Source of the DNA: Arenibacter catalasegens
Lineage (GTDB): Bacteria; Bacteroidota; Bacteroidia; Flavobacteriales; Flavobacteriaceae
Assembly (NCBI RefSeq): GCF_002909235.1
Contig: NZ_PHQQ01000013.1
Location: 1-64,000, forward strand
Length of the DNA: 64,000 nt
Direction: 5' to 3'
Shown: one piece after another, positions 45,848 through 55,520 of the stretch
How the letters are laid out: each line of letters begins with the position of its first letter
Position numbering within the stretch: the stretch's first letter is position 1
Made by a program: the position numbers and the translations under genes
The notes under the pieces: model-generated
Seen by the model: only the letters and a program-made list of their open reading frames with translations
Told to the model about the DNA's origin: nothing
Database searches by the model: none

Positions 45848-45895
45848 TTATTTATCATCTCCAACGCAAGCATTGGTACATTTTTTATTCCCCAT
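45848..45895 (-). CDS. possible 15-residue cysteine-containing peptide between sufA and sufB
   Basis: A tiny frame encodes MGNKKCTNACVGDDK between sufA and sufB on the operon strand, starting 7 bp beyond the sufA stop. The KCTNAC pattern could bind iron or zinc, or act as a cysteine-sensing leader peptide. The frame is so short that chance is a real alternative; no family is recognised. Confidence 0.25.
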   Translation of the reverse strand: MGNKKCTNACVGDDK

Positions 45896-45902
45896 TGTTA
45901 CA

Positions 45903-46232
45903 TTAAAGAGAGAAACTCTCTCCACATCCGCAAGTTCTTTGGGCGTTGGGATTATTGAAAACAAACCCTTTGCCATTTAGTCCCCCCGAATATTCCAGTA
46001 CCGTACCTACCAGATAAAGAAAACTTTTTTTATCCACAATAATACGCACTGCGTTGTCTTCAAAAATTTTATCGGTTTCAGAGGTCTTGTTATCAAAATC
46101 AAGTTCATAGGACAATCCACTGCAACCCCCGCTTTTTACACCTACCCGCACATAATCTTTGCTGGCATCAAAGCCTCCTTCGGCCATTAGGGCCATTACC
46201 CTCAGCTTAGCTGTTTCAGATACTTTAATCAT
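45903..46232 (-). CDS. A-type Fe-S carrier (SufA/IscA family)
   Basis: The 109-residue protein is a HesB/IscA domain with the three expected cysteines: one in SGGCSGLSYEL and two in the C-terminal RTCGCGESF. A-type carriers pass clusters from the scaffold to targets. It is first in the suf row, with a likely promoter upstream, which matches sufA by position. By sequence alone it could also be called ErpA or IscA. Confidence 0.93.
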   Translation of the reverse strand: MIKVSETAKLRVMALMAEGGFDASKDYVRVGVKSGGCSGLSYELDFDNKTSETDKIFEDNAVRIIVDKKSFLYLVGTVLEYSGGLNGKGFVFNNPNAQRTCGCGESFSL

Positions 46233-46261
46233 TCTTAATTGGATTTAATCTAAATAGTTTA

Positions 46262-46269
46262 CAAATATA
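46262..46269 (-). promoter_or_regulatory. TAnnTTTG -7 box of the suf operon
   Basis: TATATTTG on the minus strand is an exact match 29 bp before the sufA ATG. No -33 TTG lies at the usual spacing. I did not find an obvious IscR or Fur-like box. Confidence 0.5.
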
Positions 46270-46354
46270 CTACATAAGAAGGGTTTTACCATATTTCCTT
46301 ACATTAATATAACGTATAGTCAAATAGGGGATTTCTATTATAAAAGTTCCCCTC

Positions 46355-46404
46355 AAAAAAAATTGGCCAACAAAATTGCTTATCACAATTTTATGGCCAA
46401 TTTT
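46355..46404 (-). terminator. terminator between the small lipoprotein gene and sufA
   Basis: The outer arms AAAATTGGCCA and TGGCCAATTTT enclose an inner AAATTG/CAATTT stem. On the minus strand the structure ends in eight T residues. It lies 33 bp beyond the stop of the 68-residue lipoprotein gene and insulates the suf promoter. Confidence 0.8.
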
Positions 46405-46436
46405 AAAATCCATTTAGATATAATTAGGGTCGTATT

Positions 46437-46643
46437 CTAATTATCATCCCCAATTTCATCAATAGCATCATCTATTTTCTCATTAACTTCCTTATCTACC
46501 TTTTCTCCTGCCTTTTCCAGAATACCTTTATCCTTTTCCACTTCCTTCTCTATAATTACAGTTTTTTCCTTGGTTTCCCTACAGGAGGTAATGGCAAAAA
46601 AAGGCAATCCCAAAACCAAAATTGTTATAATAAATTTTTTCAT
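46437..46643 (-). CDS. small lipoprotein with charged coiled region
   Basis: The 68-residue protein has a lipoprotein signal with lipobox ITSC (cysteine at residue 21). The mature part is almost entirely charged: VIIEKEVEKDKGILEKAGEKVDKEV, ending in the acidic DDAIDEIGDDN. A helical or coiled-coil structure is likely. Function unknown; similar small acidic lipoproteins are common in Bacteroidetes. A terminator follows at 46355-46404. Confidence 0.75.
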   Translation of the reverse strand: MKKFIITILVLGLPFFAITSCRETKEKTVIIEKEVEKDKGILEKAGEKVDKEVNEKIDDAIDEIGDDN

Positions 46644-46895
46644 GTAATGTCTTTTTTAATTTACACGAATATACCAATAACTTCGGGAATACCCTGATTT
46701 AAGTCAATCCCTATTCGTTAAGTTTTAATTTAACATACCCAGTTATTCCGATTTCTCCATAAGTATATAATTCTTGATTGGACTTAATCCAGATTTAATA
46801 GTATGATATAGATCCGTAGTTATGGCATTTTCGCCTACAATAACATATTGTTGAATACAGCCTTCTTTACCCGCTAAAGACGTTCAGGCGTTTGT

Positions 46896-48239
46896 CTACT
46901 TAATTTTTAGGACAATAGCATCAGTATTTCCCTTTTGTTGCAGATTCATAAAATTGGCACTTTGGGAGTCTCCCACTAAAATTACTCCATGGTCCTGAGT
47001 TTCTATCGCATCAAAACCGAAATCGATACCGCTGCCCCCAAAAGAATTTTGCCAAATCAATTCGCCGGAAGCATTCGTTTTTATTAGCCAAATATCGTTT
47101 TCTCCTATGTTAGATGTAACGTCCCAATCTATGCTTTTGGAATTTCCTGCAATAATAAAACCCCCATCACTAGCAAGACTTACGCTTTGAGCAGCATCAA
47201 ACTGAGAACCTCCGTAATTCTTTTCCCATAATAGATTCCCATTATCATCTATTTTTATAAGCCAGATGTCCGATTCTCCATTATTTTTAGAAATATCAGT
47301 ATCATTGCTAAACGTGTTTCCTATAATTACATAAGCATTATCTTCAGTTTTCTCAATGTCGTAGGCTATTTCAATACCAGAGCCACCAAAAGACCGCTCC
47401 CAGACAAAACTACCATCACTCCCAATCTTTACCACCCAAAAATCATAACTTCCCTTGGAATTGGAAATGTCATAATCTTGACTTTCAGAAAACCCTGCCA
47501 AAACAAAACCTCCGTCCTTAGACTCCACTACCCCATGAGCCCTATCGTTATTGGTTCCTCCAAAATACTTTCGCCATTCCAAATTTCCATGTGCATCTAA
47601 TTTTGTGCCCCAAAATTCACCTACACCATGTCTTGTTAAGTAGCTGCCCTTTTCTAAATAACCGTCTGATCTAGCCGCTGTAATATCTAAAAATCCTGAG
47701 AAAAAGAACCCTCCATCGGTAGTTTGGATTAAATCATAGGAATGATCATGCCCAGAAAAACCAAAACTCCTCTCCCATTGGATATTTCCAGAGGCATCCA
47801 ATTTAAGTATCCAATTATCATGAAAGCCTTCATTACTACTGGCATCCCCATCACTACTCTGACTATAGCCGATAAGCGCATAGCCCCCATCGGTAGTTTG
47901 AACAATATTTTTACCAATATCATCCAAACTGCCGCCAAAGGTCTTACTCCATTGCAAAATGCCCTCATGGTCCAATTTTAACAACCAATAATCATTGTCC
48001 TCCATGGCCTTGTCGTTAATATCCCCGTCAATACTATTGGAAAACCCTAATATTGCATAACCCCCGTCATTAGTAGAAATAATGGCCTGGGCTGTATCGT
48101 CAAGAGAGCCCCCAAAGCTTTTAGCCCATTCCAATTCTCCTAAAAAAAGGGGATTATCTAGCTCATTCTTAGAATCTACCTTATCGTTAGAACAAGAAAG
48201 TGCGATAAAACAAAATATCAATATGGCCATTTTATCCAT
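46896..48239 (-). CDS. lipoprotein with seven WxxxFGG beta-propeller repeats
   Basis: The 447-residue protein has a lipobox (IALSC, cysteine near residue 16). Seven repeats of about 50-60 residues follow, each beginning with a W..(S/T/Y/N)(F/Y)GG motif: WAKSFGG, WSKTFGG, WERSFGF, WRKYFGG, WERSFGG, WEKNYGG and WQNSFGG. Each is followed by a DGG(Y/F) strand and (D/N)xWLLKLD-type strands. That pattern is expected of a beta-propeller, probably seven-bladed. The function is unknown, with surface binding or adhesion possible. It starts 3 bp after the stop of the upstream choice-of-anchor gene and is surely co-transcribed. Confidence 0.85.
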   Translation of the reverse strand: MDKMAILIFCFIALSCSNDKVDSKNELDNPLFLGELEWAKSFGGSLDDTAQAIISTNDGGYAILGFSNSIDGDINDKAMEDNDYWLLKLDHEGILQWSKTFGGSLDDIGKNIVQTTDGGYALIGYSQSSDGDASSNEGFHDNWILKLDASGNIQWERSFGFSGHDHSYDLIQTTDGGFFFSGFLDITAARSDGYLEKGSYLTRHGVGEFWGTKLDAHGNLEWRKYFGGTNNDRAHGVVESKDGGFVLAGFSESQDYDISNSKGSYDFWVVKIGSDGSFVWERSFGGSGIEIAYDIEKTEDNAYVIIGNTFSNDTDISKNNGESDIWLIKIDDNGNLLWEKNYGGSQFDAAQSVSLASDGGFIIAGNSKSIDWDVTSNIGENDIWLIKTNASGELIWQNSFGGSGIDFGFDAIETQDHGVILVGDSQSANFMNLQQKGNTDAIVLKIK

Positions 48240-48242
48240 TGA

Positions 48243-49481
48243 TCAATTTGATTTTTTAATTACAAAAAGTCCCGAATTAATATCACTTACCACAATTTTA
48301 TTACTAGCAAAAAAAGGAAAAACACTCCAAACTCCATTAAAATCGGTCTTGTTGTCCGCAGGGTAAGTATCGAAGAAACCTTCTTCGGCAATGGATTTAT
48401 CATTGATACCCGAAATATCCAAAACACGGACCCCAGCGGTATAATTAGCAAGGAAAAATTCACCCTCTCTTACATAGCCATTATGATCAATCGCATTGGT
48501 CTTCCCTAAATAAGTATGATGGAGGACCGGTACTGTTAAATCAGTGAAATCGAAAACTAAAGTCCGTGATGAGAATCCAAAATTCACTTCGTCCAATTCA
48601 TCTCCCAAGATAAAATACTTTTGGTCCTGAGTAAACCACCCTTGATGGGTATAGGCAAAATTACTATAGGTCATTGTAGAAATTTCTTCAGGAATAGCCT
48701 TGTTGGAAACATCCACTAAAACCACATGATCCTCATTAGCACCAACAAATACTTCTTTTCCAATAAAATTTGAATCTGGTCCGTTATAGGTTAAAACCTG
48801 CCCATCATGTGTGTAGCCTGAAGCGCCATAACCTCCGGAACTCAAAGGATTCTTGGGGTCTTGGATATTTAAAAAGTGTACTCCACCATTATATATATCA
48901 TCCCTTGCAGTGCCAACAGCATAGGCAAATCCTGTATCCTCATTGATGACAATATTATGACAATTCCCAAATCCGGTATAGAGCGCATCTGCCGTAAATG
49001 TTTCAGGAGAGGAAACGACATTCCGCAACCTTGTAAGATCCATTACTTGCATACCATGACCTTGTGCTTCAGAAACTATAAAAGCGTGATCCTTATAGAC
49101 CTTGATGTCGCGCCAAGTACTATTCACTGTAGCAGTTGGCAATTTTCCTAGATATCTTAGATTATCGGCATCGGTAATATCTATAAATGCAGTACCATTA
49201 TTTAACCCGACTATGGCATATTCCTTATTGTTTAATGTATCCGTCCAGCCCCAAATATCACTGGCCGAACTAGCCTGAAAAGTATCTAAGGAGATACGAC
49301 CAAGAAAATCATATCCATTACAAGGGTATATACCTGCCATCCCATTTACACAAGACGTAAAAGTCTTTTGTAGATCAGGGTTATCTGGATTATTGCCCTC
49401 ATCCTTGGGGCCTTCATCGCTTGAACAGCCTACAAAAAAAATAGCACAAAGTGCAGTCAGAAAGAACAAATTCCTTTTCAT
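48243..49481 (-). CDS. choice-of-anchor B family lipoprotein
   Basis: From the ATG at 49481 the protein has 412 residues with a lipobox (FFVGC, cysteine near residue 19). The body has LVIVD-like repeats: YAIVGLNNGTAFIDITDADN, KVYKDHAFIVSEAQGHGMQV and HVVLVDVSNKAIPEEI. Together with the GRISLDTFQASSASDIWGW opening, these fit the choice-of-anchor B family of secreted propeller proteins. The role is not known. The frame extends to 49544, but the ATG at 49481 gives the correct lipoprotein signal. Confidence 0.82.
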   Translation of the reverse strand: MKRNLFFLTALCAIFFVGCSSDEGPKDEGNNPDNPDLQKTFTSCVNGMAGIYPCNGYDFLGRISLDTFQASSASDIWGWTDTLNNKEYAIVGLNNGTAFIDITDADNLRYLGKLPTATVNSTWRDIKVYKDHAFIVSEAQGHGMQVMDLTRLRNVVSSPETFTADALYTGFGNCHNIVINEDTGFAYAVGTARDDIYNGGVHFLNIQDPKNPLSSGGYGASGYTHDGQVLTYNGPDSNFIGKEVFVGANEDHVVLVDVSNKAIPEEISTMTYSNFAYTHQGWFTQDQKYFILGDELDEVNFGFSSRTLVFDFTDLTVPVLHHTYLGKTNAIDHNGYVREGEFFLANYTAGVRVLDISGINDKSIAEEGFFDTYPADNKTDFNGVWSVFPFFASNKIVVSDINSGLFVIKKSN

Positions 49482-49629
49482 AGCATAGTATTTAGTTCCT
49501 TTAACCGTAAAGATAAGCCTTATCTGCAATGATTTTAGTATCAATGGGTTACCAAAGGCCTTAAGACTTGTAATTAAAACAGTAAATACACTATGAAATA
49601 AAGCTTGTCCTTATATAAATAGAATATAA

Positions 49630-52560
49630 TTATTTTCTAAAACCTAGATTGCCTTTAGGTTTTTTAGTCATCGTATACCAAGTTTCTGTGGACCAAAGCG
49701 AGTGATCGTTTTCGCTTTTAAACGGCTTTTTAATATGGATATAGACTACCTTATTCTCCTGAATTCCCTCAATTTCTAAAAATACCTTCTTTCGATCTTC
49801 TGACAGGTTTACCGATTTGATTTTAAGCTCTTCCTCTCCCAATTTTGGTCCCCCATAATCCTCTGTTGCTTCGTAATAATACTGTTCTACCGTAAAATCC
49901 TCCTTATTCAATAACTCCTTAGAATCAATTGGTTCTGTCAATTCAATTTCCATTCCATTGCTTTTGGCCCTAACCGCCAACATTTCAAAGGTTGATTTTT
50001 CATTGTAATGAAATCGATGCAAGGCATACCAAAGTCGACCCTCATGCCTCCAATTGCCTCCAGACCCCACACCTCCGGCATATAGGTCGCCATCAGGGCC
50101 CCAAACGGTCCTGTTTATTCCAGCATCCAATCCCTGAATAAAACGGAAAGCAGCACCCTGCTTTATACCATCCACCTCATCTATAAAAACCCTCTTTATT
50201 CCCCCATGGGTTACATCTCCATGTATCATTTGATCTTTATATGGGCCAATATTAAGAATTGCGGGTTGGCTTGGGGAATTGCTGATTTCACCATGTGGAA
50301 GCCAAACAAGTGGAGGATCTTCCTTATAATCCTTAACACGTTCCCAATCCGCATGCTTAAATCCGTAAAATTTTCCCTTTTCTACGCGCACAATTTTACT
50401 AGTAGGTATCCAATTTCCTTGATTATCCGCTACATATAGTGCCCCATCCGGTCCCTCGGCTATGCCATTAGGTGTTCTAAAACCTTCAGCTATAATCTCC
50501 ACTTCACTACCGTCCTTACTAATTCTTACCACCTTTCCCCTGTCCTTCACTTCTTTGAATTCAGAGCCCAAATCTGTTGCTAAAGTGGCATAAAAACTAC
50601 CCTCTTTATAAACCAGCCCAAAGGCAAATTCATGGTAATGGGAAGTAACATTCCAAGCATCACAAACCTTTTTGTACTCGTCAATTATCCCGTCACCATC
50701 GTTATCAATCAATTTGGTAAGTTCCTGCTTTTGCAATACATATAGCTCCCCGTCTACCATTTTTATTCCCAAAGGTTCGGCCAATCCTTTTGCTATTTGT
50801 GTGACTTCTATAGACTCCGGATCGTCAGTGTTATAGTTTTTCAGAATATAAACAGAACCAGTCTCATCCCAAGTACAAATGACCATCTTGTCCTTATCTA
50901 TAAAATCTATACCTCCAATCCTCGGATGAAATTCCGATGGTTTGGCCTGGAACATATCAAAGGACGGATGAACGGCATTCAATGGCATTTGATCTCCTGG
51001 TAAAGTGCTCGCCCGTTTTGGTATATATGGTGTCAATTTTCTAAAGGCACTTGCATCGTGATAAAAAACCGAATCTGGAACTACTGTAAACAGTTCCCCA
51101 TCATCTGACCATTGCAAAGAAAGTCCATAGCCTCCACCTCCTTGTTGAAATTGTAGTAAAAATTCATTCCATCCTTTTTCCAAAACAGCCTTTGAACTTA
51201 CCGCCTCAGCTCCATGATCTCCTCTGTTATCGATGATTTCGGAACCATTAAGAATCAGCACCGAGCCATCGTCACTAATAAGCCTAAATGTTTTATCCGC
51301 TTTGAAATTCGATTTTATATAACCCCTGAACTCAACGTAAAAATTTTCATTGATTTCCCCTAAGGCACCTGAAGTGGGTAAATGAATAGCAGGGGCAATT
51401 CCATTTAAGATGGGCAAGGTACTTTTGGTAAGATCTTCATATAGATCACCACTGTCATTAACCAAGTAAAAATTGGCCGCCGCCCCAGCTTGTTTGACTT
51501 TCTTATCTCCACCTCTTTTATCAATGTTATCCAAAGCAAACGTAATATCAGGGGTATTCAATGCAATATCTACCCCTTGTTCCATAGGCTCCGGCTCACC
51601 ATCTAGGGACAAAATATAATAAGTCATATTCTGTGCTTCGGATCTTGATAAATCCGGATGGGCAGACATTAGGGTAGCGCCCCAATTACCCGTACCGCCC
51701 AGTCTAATTTTGTCCGCCAAGGCACCAATAGTAGGCCAATTAAAAGGATATCGCTTTGCTATGGAATCATATGCCGGTCCTACTAGGTTTTCATGTTCAA
51801 GATGACACGCATTACAATCGCTCTGGCCCACCATTTTTCTGCCATCTGCAATCATTCCTGTATCATCAGAAATAGGTTCTTTCCAATTAACCGGAACAGG
51901 ATTAAAATACGTTTTAACCGTGGTCCTTTTTGCAATCTCCAATCCATCGCTTTGGTCTTCCCTTTTTCCACCGCTTAATACTTCCTTATATATTAATGTA
52001 TTATCCGGTCTATAATTTAATATTGGTATTAGGTCATTGGAAGAACCTTCCAGGAGGGTGAAGTTCCTAATCAATCCAGAATGGGTGTCCTCCAATTCAT
52101 ATTCCGGAATTTCCCGAATCTTAACTGTTTTTCCTTCTTTAGATATCAGTTCAAAATCGACACCCACCTGGCCTTTAATCATGGAATAACCCAAATAATT
52201 GACCTTGGGAATTTCAATGCCTTCTTGAGTTTTTAATCTCCATTGCGTTTCTTGGGATTCATCCTGCAAATAGGCAAAACCAAAACTGGTAGGCTGAATA
52301 CCGTGTGCAGTTGTGTATACCGCTCCCTCATAATTAACACCACCTTTCCATACTTTATACAAGTTTCCGGATTGCAGATTGTAACACATATACAAATCCT
52401 TATTTAAGGCAACAGTCAACATCCTTGGCTGCTTATCCATCACAGATCGAAATACCCAAGTATCTATTGGCCGATCATAAATAGCGCTACTCTCACAAGA
52501 GAGATTAAAACTTATCAAAAACAAAAGAATGGGCAAGAGGAAGAATTTGTAATATTTCAT
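49630..52560 (-). CDS. lipoprotein with cytochrome c, PA14 and sorbosone-dehydrogenase-like domains
   Basis: The 976-residue protein is lipidated at C22 (FNLSC). A heme c site CNACH lies at residues 249-253, a PA14-like domain at about 400-510 (FRLISDDGSVLILNGSEIID), and a six-bladed propeller of the glucose/sorbosone dehydrogenase type at about 550-870 (PNGIAEGPDGALYVADN, WGPDGDLYAGG). These multidomain proteins of Bacteroidetes and Planctomycetes are thought to oxidise or bind sugars and pass electrons to the heme; no substrate has been shown. It is divergent from a Tat-exported Gfo/Idh/MocA oxidoreductase gene, which fits a sugar-oxidation context. Confidence 0.85.
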   Translation of the reverse strand: MKYYKFFLLPILLFLISFNLSCESSAIYDRPIDTWVFRSVMDKQPRMLTVALNKDLYMCYNLQSGNLYKVWKGGVNYEGAVYTTAHGIQPTSFGFAYLQDESQETQWRLKTQEGIEIPKVNYLGYSMIKGQVGVDFELISKEGKTVKIREIPEYELEDTHSGLIRNFTLLEGSSNDLIPILNYRPDNTLIYKEVLSGGKREDQSDGLEIAKRTTVKTYFNPVPVNWKEPISDDTGMIADGRKMVGQSDCNACHLEHENLVGPAYDSIAKRYPFNWPTIGALADKIRLGGTGNWGATLMSAHPDLSRSEAQNMTYYILSLDGEPEPMEQGVDIALNTPDITFALDNIDKRGGDKKVKQAGAAANFYLVNDSGDLYEDLTKSTLPILNGIAPAIHLPTSGALGEINENFYVEFRGYIKSNFKADKTFRLISDDGSVLILNGSEIIDNRGDHGAEAVSSKAVLEKGWNEFLLQFQQGGGGYGLSLQWSDDGELFTVVPDSVFYHDASAFRKLTPYIPKRASTLPGDQMPLNAVHPSFDMFQAKPSEFHPRIGGIDFIDKDKMVICTWDETGSVYILKNYNTDDPESIEVTQIAKGLAEPLGIKMVDGELYVLQKQELTKLIDNDGDGIIDEYKKVCDAWNVTSHYHEFAFGLVYKEGSFYATLATDLGSEFKEVKDRGKVVRISKDGSEVEIIAEGFRTPNGIAEGPDGALYVADNQGNWIPTSKIVRVEKGKFYGFKHADWERVKDYKEDPPLVWLPHGEISNSPSQPAILNIGPYKDQMIHGDVTHGGIKRVFIDEVDGIKQGAAFRFIQGLDAGINRTVWGPDGDLYAGGVGSGGNWRHEGRLWYALHRFHYNEKSTFEMLAVRAKSNGMEIELTEPIDSKELLNKEDFTVEQYYYEATEDYGGPKLGEEELKIKSVNLSEDRKKVFLEIEGIQENKVVYIHIKKPFKSENDHSLWSTETWYTMTKKPKGNLGFRK

Positions 52561-52882
52561 TTCTTAGCTAGATAAAAACTTTTAAGTTAAATTAAGATAA
52601 CAAGATATAATAAGTTTATCAATAATCGAGTTATTGCTTAAACGATTAATTTTTTTAAAAAATAAGGTGCCGAAAAATATGTATCTTGTGAAATGGCCCA
52701 TTTTTACAGGCTAATTAGCTTTCTAAAATTCGTTGCCAAAACCTGGTATTTAAGGATTTAGAACCCCATTTTGAGAAATTAACAATTTTTATTGAAAATA
52801 TATTGAAATATCTTTATGCTGATTACAAAAATTTAATTTAAATTCAAATCCATTTTTAAAAAATAGAAAACTTTCAAAAATT
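52561..52882. other. divergent intergenic region
   Basis: This very AT-rich 322-bp gap must contain promoters for both the minus-strand cytochrome/PA14 gene and the plus-strand oxidoreductase gene. The best plus-strand candidate is TATCTTTA near 52809, one base off the -7 consensus. No repeat or RNA gene is visible. Confidence 0.4.
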
Positions 52883-54337
52883 ATGTCCAAAAAAAAGACC
52901 GCATCTAGTAACAATTCACGAAGAGATTTTATTAAAGGTACCGGCTTGGCAACTGCCGGATTTATGATCGTACCAAGACACGTATTGGGAGGTCCGGGTT
53001 ATGTTGCTCCTAGTGACAAATTAAATATTGCCGGCATTGGTGCAGGTGGTAAAGGTAGAAGTGATATTGCATCTTTCGCTGAAAGTCCCAATGTTAATAT
53101 AGTAGGGCTTTGTGATGTTGATGATAGGCAGGCTGTTGAATCCAGAAAGTCTTTCCCAAAGGCAAAATACTATGCCGATTTTAGAACAATGTTAGAAAAT
53201 GAGAAGGACAATATTGATGCCGTTTCGGTATCAACTCCAGATCACAATCATGCCGTAGCCGCCTATATGGCTATGGAAATGGGCAAACACGTGTATGTGC
53301 AAAAACCCCTAACACATGATATCTGGGAGGCTAGAATGCTTACCGAGGCTGCAAAAAAATTCAAGGTAGTTACTCAAATGGGTAATCAAGGTGGTTCTGG
53401 TGATGGCGTAAGAAAAATGAAAGAACTTTATGATACTGGTATCATAGGTGATGTACATACCGTAAAATGTTGGACCAATAGAGCTATTTGGCCACAAGCC
53501 CTTCAAACACCGACCAAAAAAGACAAAACACCAAAAGGCTTAAATTGGGACCTGTGGTTGGGTACCGCGGAAATGCGCGATTATAATGAGGCTTACCTTC
53601 CTTTTGATTGGAGAGGCTGGTCCGATTTCGGAACAGGTGCACTAGGTGATATGGCTTGCCATATTATGGATCCAGTATATAGAATACTGCCTATACTTTA
53701 CCCTAACCAAGTGGAGTGTAGTGTTTCGGATTCCTTTAAAGGGAAATTTGAAACTGCCGATTACCCCAAGAGTTTCCCTAATTCAAGTAAAATACACCTA
53801 AGCTATCCAAAAACGGATGGTAAAGGCACTGTTAAGGTTACTTGGATGGACGGTGGACTTCTGCCGGAAAGACCAGATGAAATGGGTGATGACGAAGCTT
53901 TGGGTAACTGGGATGGTGGAGTACTATTTATTGGTACAAAAGGTAAATTGTTGGCTGACTGTTATGGCGCCAACCCAAGATTGCTTCCATTATCGTTAAA
54001 CGAGCAGTTTGAAGTTGCAGAAACCATAGCTAGAGTTCCGGAAGGACACTACCTGCAATGGGTAAATGCCTGTATGGCAGGTTATGGCAATGCTGAGACC
54101 AGTTCTTCATTTGATTATGCCGGTCCTTTTACCGAAAGTATTCTTATAGGTAACTTGGCCCTTAAATCCTATTTTGAAGTAGACCCTAGTGCCGATAAAG
54201 GTAGCTTCTGGGGCGGCTCAAAATACAATGGAAGAAAACGTTTGTTATGGGATGCAGAAAACATGAGGGTTACCAACTTTGAGGCTGCCAACAAATATGT
54301 AAAGCGTAATTATAGAGCAGGATATTCTTTGGGATAG
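52883..54337 (+). CDS. Tat-exported Gfo/Idh/MocA family oxidoreductase
   Basis: The 484-residue protein starts with a twin-arginine signal: SRRDFIKG at residues 12-19 followed by a hydrophobic stretch. The NAD(P)-binding Rossmann fold begins at LNIAGIGAGGKGRSDI, and the conserved lysine is in VYVQKPLTHD, where the usual EKP motif is QKP as in related periplasmic members. The C-terminal domain ends in YNGRKRLLWD. Such enzymes often oxidise sugars or keto-sugars in the periplasm, with a tightly bound cofactor. It is divergent from the cytochrome/PA14 lipoprotein and followed by a strong terminator. Confidence 0.9.
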   Translation: MSKKKTASSNNSRRDFIKGTGLATAGFMIVPRHVLGGPGYVAPSDKLNIAGIGAGGKGRSDIASFAESPNVNIVGLCDVDDRQAVESRKSFPKAKYYADFRTMLENEKDNIDAVSVSTPDHNHAVAAYMAMEMGKHVYVQKPLTHDIWEARMLTEAAKKFKVVTQMGNQGGSGDGVRKMKELYDTGIIGDVHTVKCWTNRAIWPQALQTPTKKDKTPKGLNWDLWLGTAEMRDYNEAYLPFDWRGWSDFGTGALGDMACHIMDPVYRILPILYPNQVECSVSDSFKGKFETADYPKSFPNSSKIHLSYPKTDGKGTVKVTWMDGGLLPERPDEMGDDEALGNWDGGVLFIGTKGKLLADCYGANPRLLPLSLNEQFEVAETIARVPEGHYLQWVNACMAGYGNAETSSSFDYAGPFTESILIGNLALKSYFEVDPSADKGSFWGGSKYNGRKRLLWDAENMRVTNFEAANKYVKRNYRAGYSLG

Positions 54338-54360
54338 ACCTCTTTATTATATATTGATTT

Positions 54361-54415
54361 AAAAAGCCGGACTTTGTAAGTATCATTAAGAATACTTATT
54401 AAGGTCCGGCTTTTT
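54361..54415 (+). terminator. nested terminator after the Gfo/Idh/MocA gene
   Basis: AAAAAGCCGGAC pairs with GTCCGGCTTTTT, and inside it AAGTAT pairs with ATACTT. The 3' T-run makes it a strong rho-independent terminator for the plus strand. Confidence 0.88.
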
Positions 54416-54464
54416 AATTGTTTACTTATAGGTCCTATATTAGGGATTTAATAGATATACTCCT

Positions 54465-54472
54465 TATTTTTG
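54465..54472 (+). promoter_or_regulatory. TAnnTTTG -7 box directly before thiL
   Basis: TATTTTTG is an exact match that ends only 4 bp before the ATG at 54477. If used, transcription would begin at or beside the start codon, giving a leaderless mRNA. Confidence 0.4.
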
Positions 54473-54476
54473 CGGC

Positions 54477-55520
54477 ATGATAGAAGATAAGAATCAAGAA
54501 AAGACCGGATTAGATCAATTGGGAGAATTTGAATTGATAAAACATCTCACCAAAGATTTTACTATACGGCACAAATCTACCCTAAAAGGTATTGGTGACG
54601 ATGCTGCCGTCTTGGATTTCAAGGACAAGAAGGCCATAATTTCTACCGATCTATTAATAGAGGGCGTACATTTTGACCTCAGCTATATGCCCTTAAAACA
54701 CTTGGGCTATAAGTCGGTCATGGTAAATTTGTCCGATATCTATGCCATGAATGCTACAGCTACCCAAGTAACAGTTTCCATAGCCGTATCCAATAGATTT
54801 CCTTTGGAAGCCCTGGAAGAGTTTTATAGCGGGGTAGCCCTGGCCTGCGAAGTCTACAAGGTAGACCTAGTGGGCGGAGATACCACATCCTCTACCAAAG
54901 GAATGTTGGTCAGCGTAACCGCCATTGGCGAAGCCAATGAAGAAAATATTGTTTACCGAAGTGGGGCCAAACCCAATGATCTTTTAGTAGTTACCGGGGA
55001 TTTAGGTGGCGCCTACTGTGGGTTACAGGTTTTAGAAAGGGAAAAGGAAGTTTTCAAAGTGAATCCAAACAGTCAACCAGACCTTTCACCTTACACTTAT
55101 ATTGTGGAACGTCAGTTAAAACCGGAGGCCAGAAGGGATGTTAAAGATTTGTTGGAAAAACTGGAGATCCGTCCTACTTCCATGATCGACATTAGCGATG
55201 GACTATCCTCAGAAATTTTACATTTATGCGATAAAAGCGAAGTTGGCTGTAATTTATTTGAGGATAAAATTCCGTTGGATCCAACAGTAATTTCGGCATG
55301 TGAAGAATTTAAAATGGACAGTACGTTGGTAGCCCTAAGTGGGGGTGAAGATTATGAGCTTTTATTTACTATAGACCAGAAAGATTTTCCAAAGATAAAG
55401 GGAAATCCACATTTTACTGTGGTGGGCCATATGACCGATAAGAATGAAGGCGTAAATTTAATTTCCAGAAGCAATACCAAAATTCCTATAACCGCACAAG
55501 GTTGGAATTCTTTTTCATAA
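54477..55520 (+). CDS. thiL: thiamine-monophosphate kinase
   Basis: ThiL phosphorylates thiamine monophosphate to the active diphosphate. The 347-residue protein has the typical KGIGDDAAVLDF with metal-binding aspartates, IISTDLLIEGVHFDL, VGGDTTSSTKGMLVSVTAIG, MIDISDGLSSEI, and the late ALSGGEDYELLFTI. It stands alone between a terminator and a 277-bp gap that shows nothing I recognise. Confidence 0.96.
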   Translation: MIEDKNQEKTGLDQLGEFELIKHLTKDFTIRHKSTLKGIGDDAAVLDFKDKKAIISTDLLIEGVHFDLSYMPLKHLGYKSVMVNLSDIYAMNATATQVTVSIAVSNRFPLEALEEFYSGVALACEVYKVDLVGGDTTSSTKGMLVSVTAIGEANEENIVYRSGAKPNDLLVVTGDLGGAYCGLQVLEREKEVFKVNPNSQPDLSPYTYIVERQLKPEARRDVKDLLEKLEIRPTSMIDISDGLSSEILHLCDKSEVGCNLFEDKIPLDPTVISACEEFKMDSTLVALSGGEDYELLFTIDQKDFPKIKGNPHFTVVGHMTDKNEGVNLISRSNTKIPITAQGWNSFS

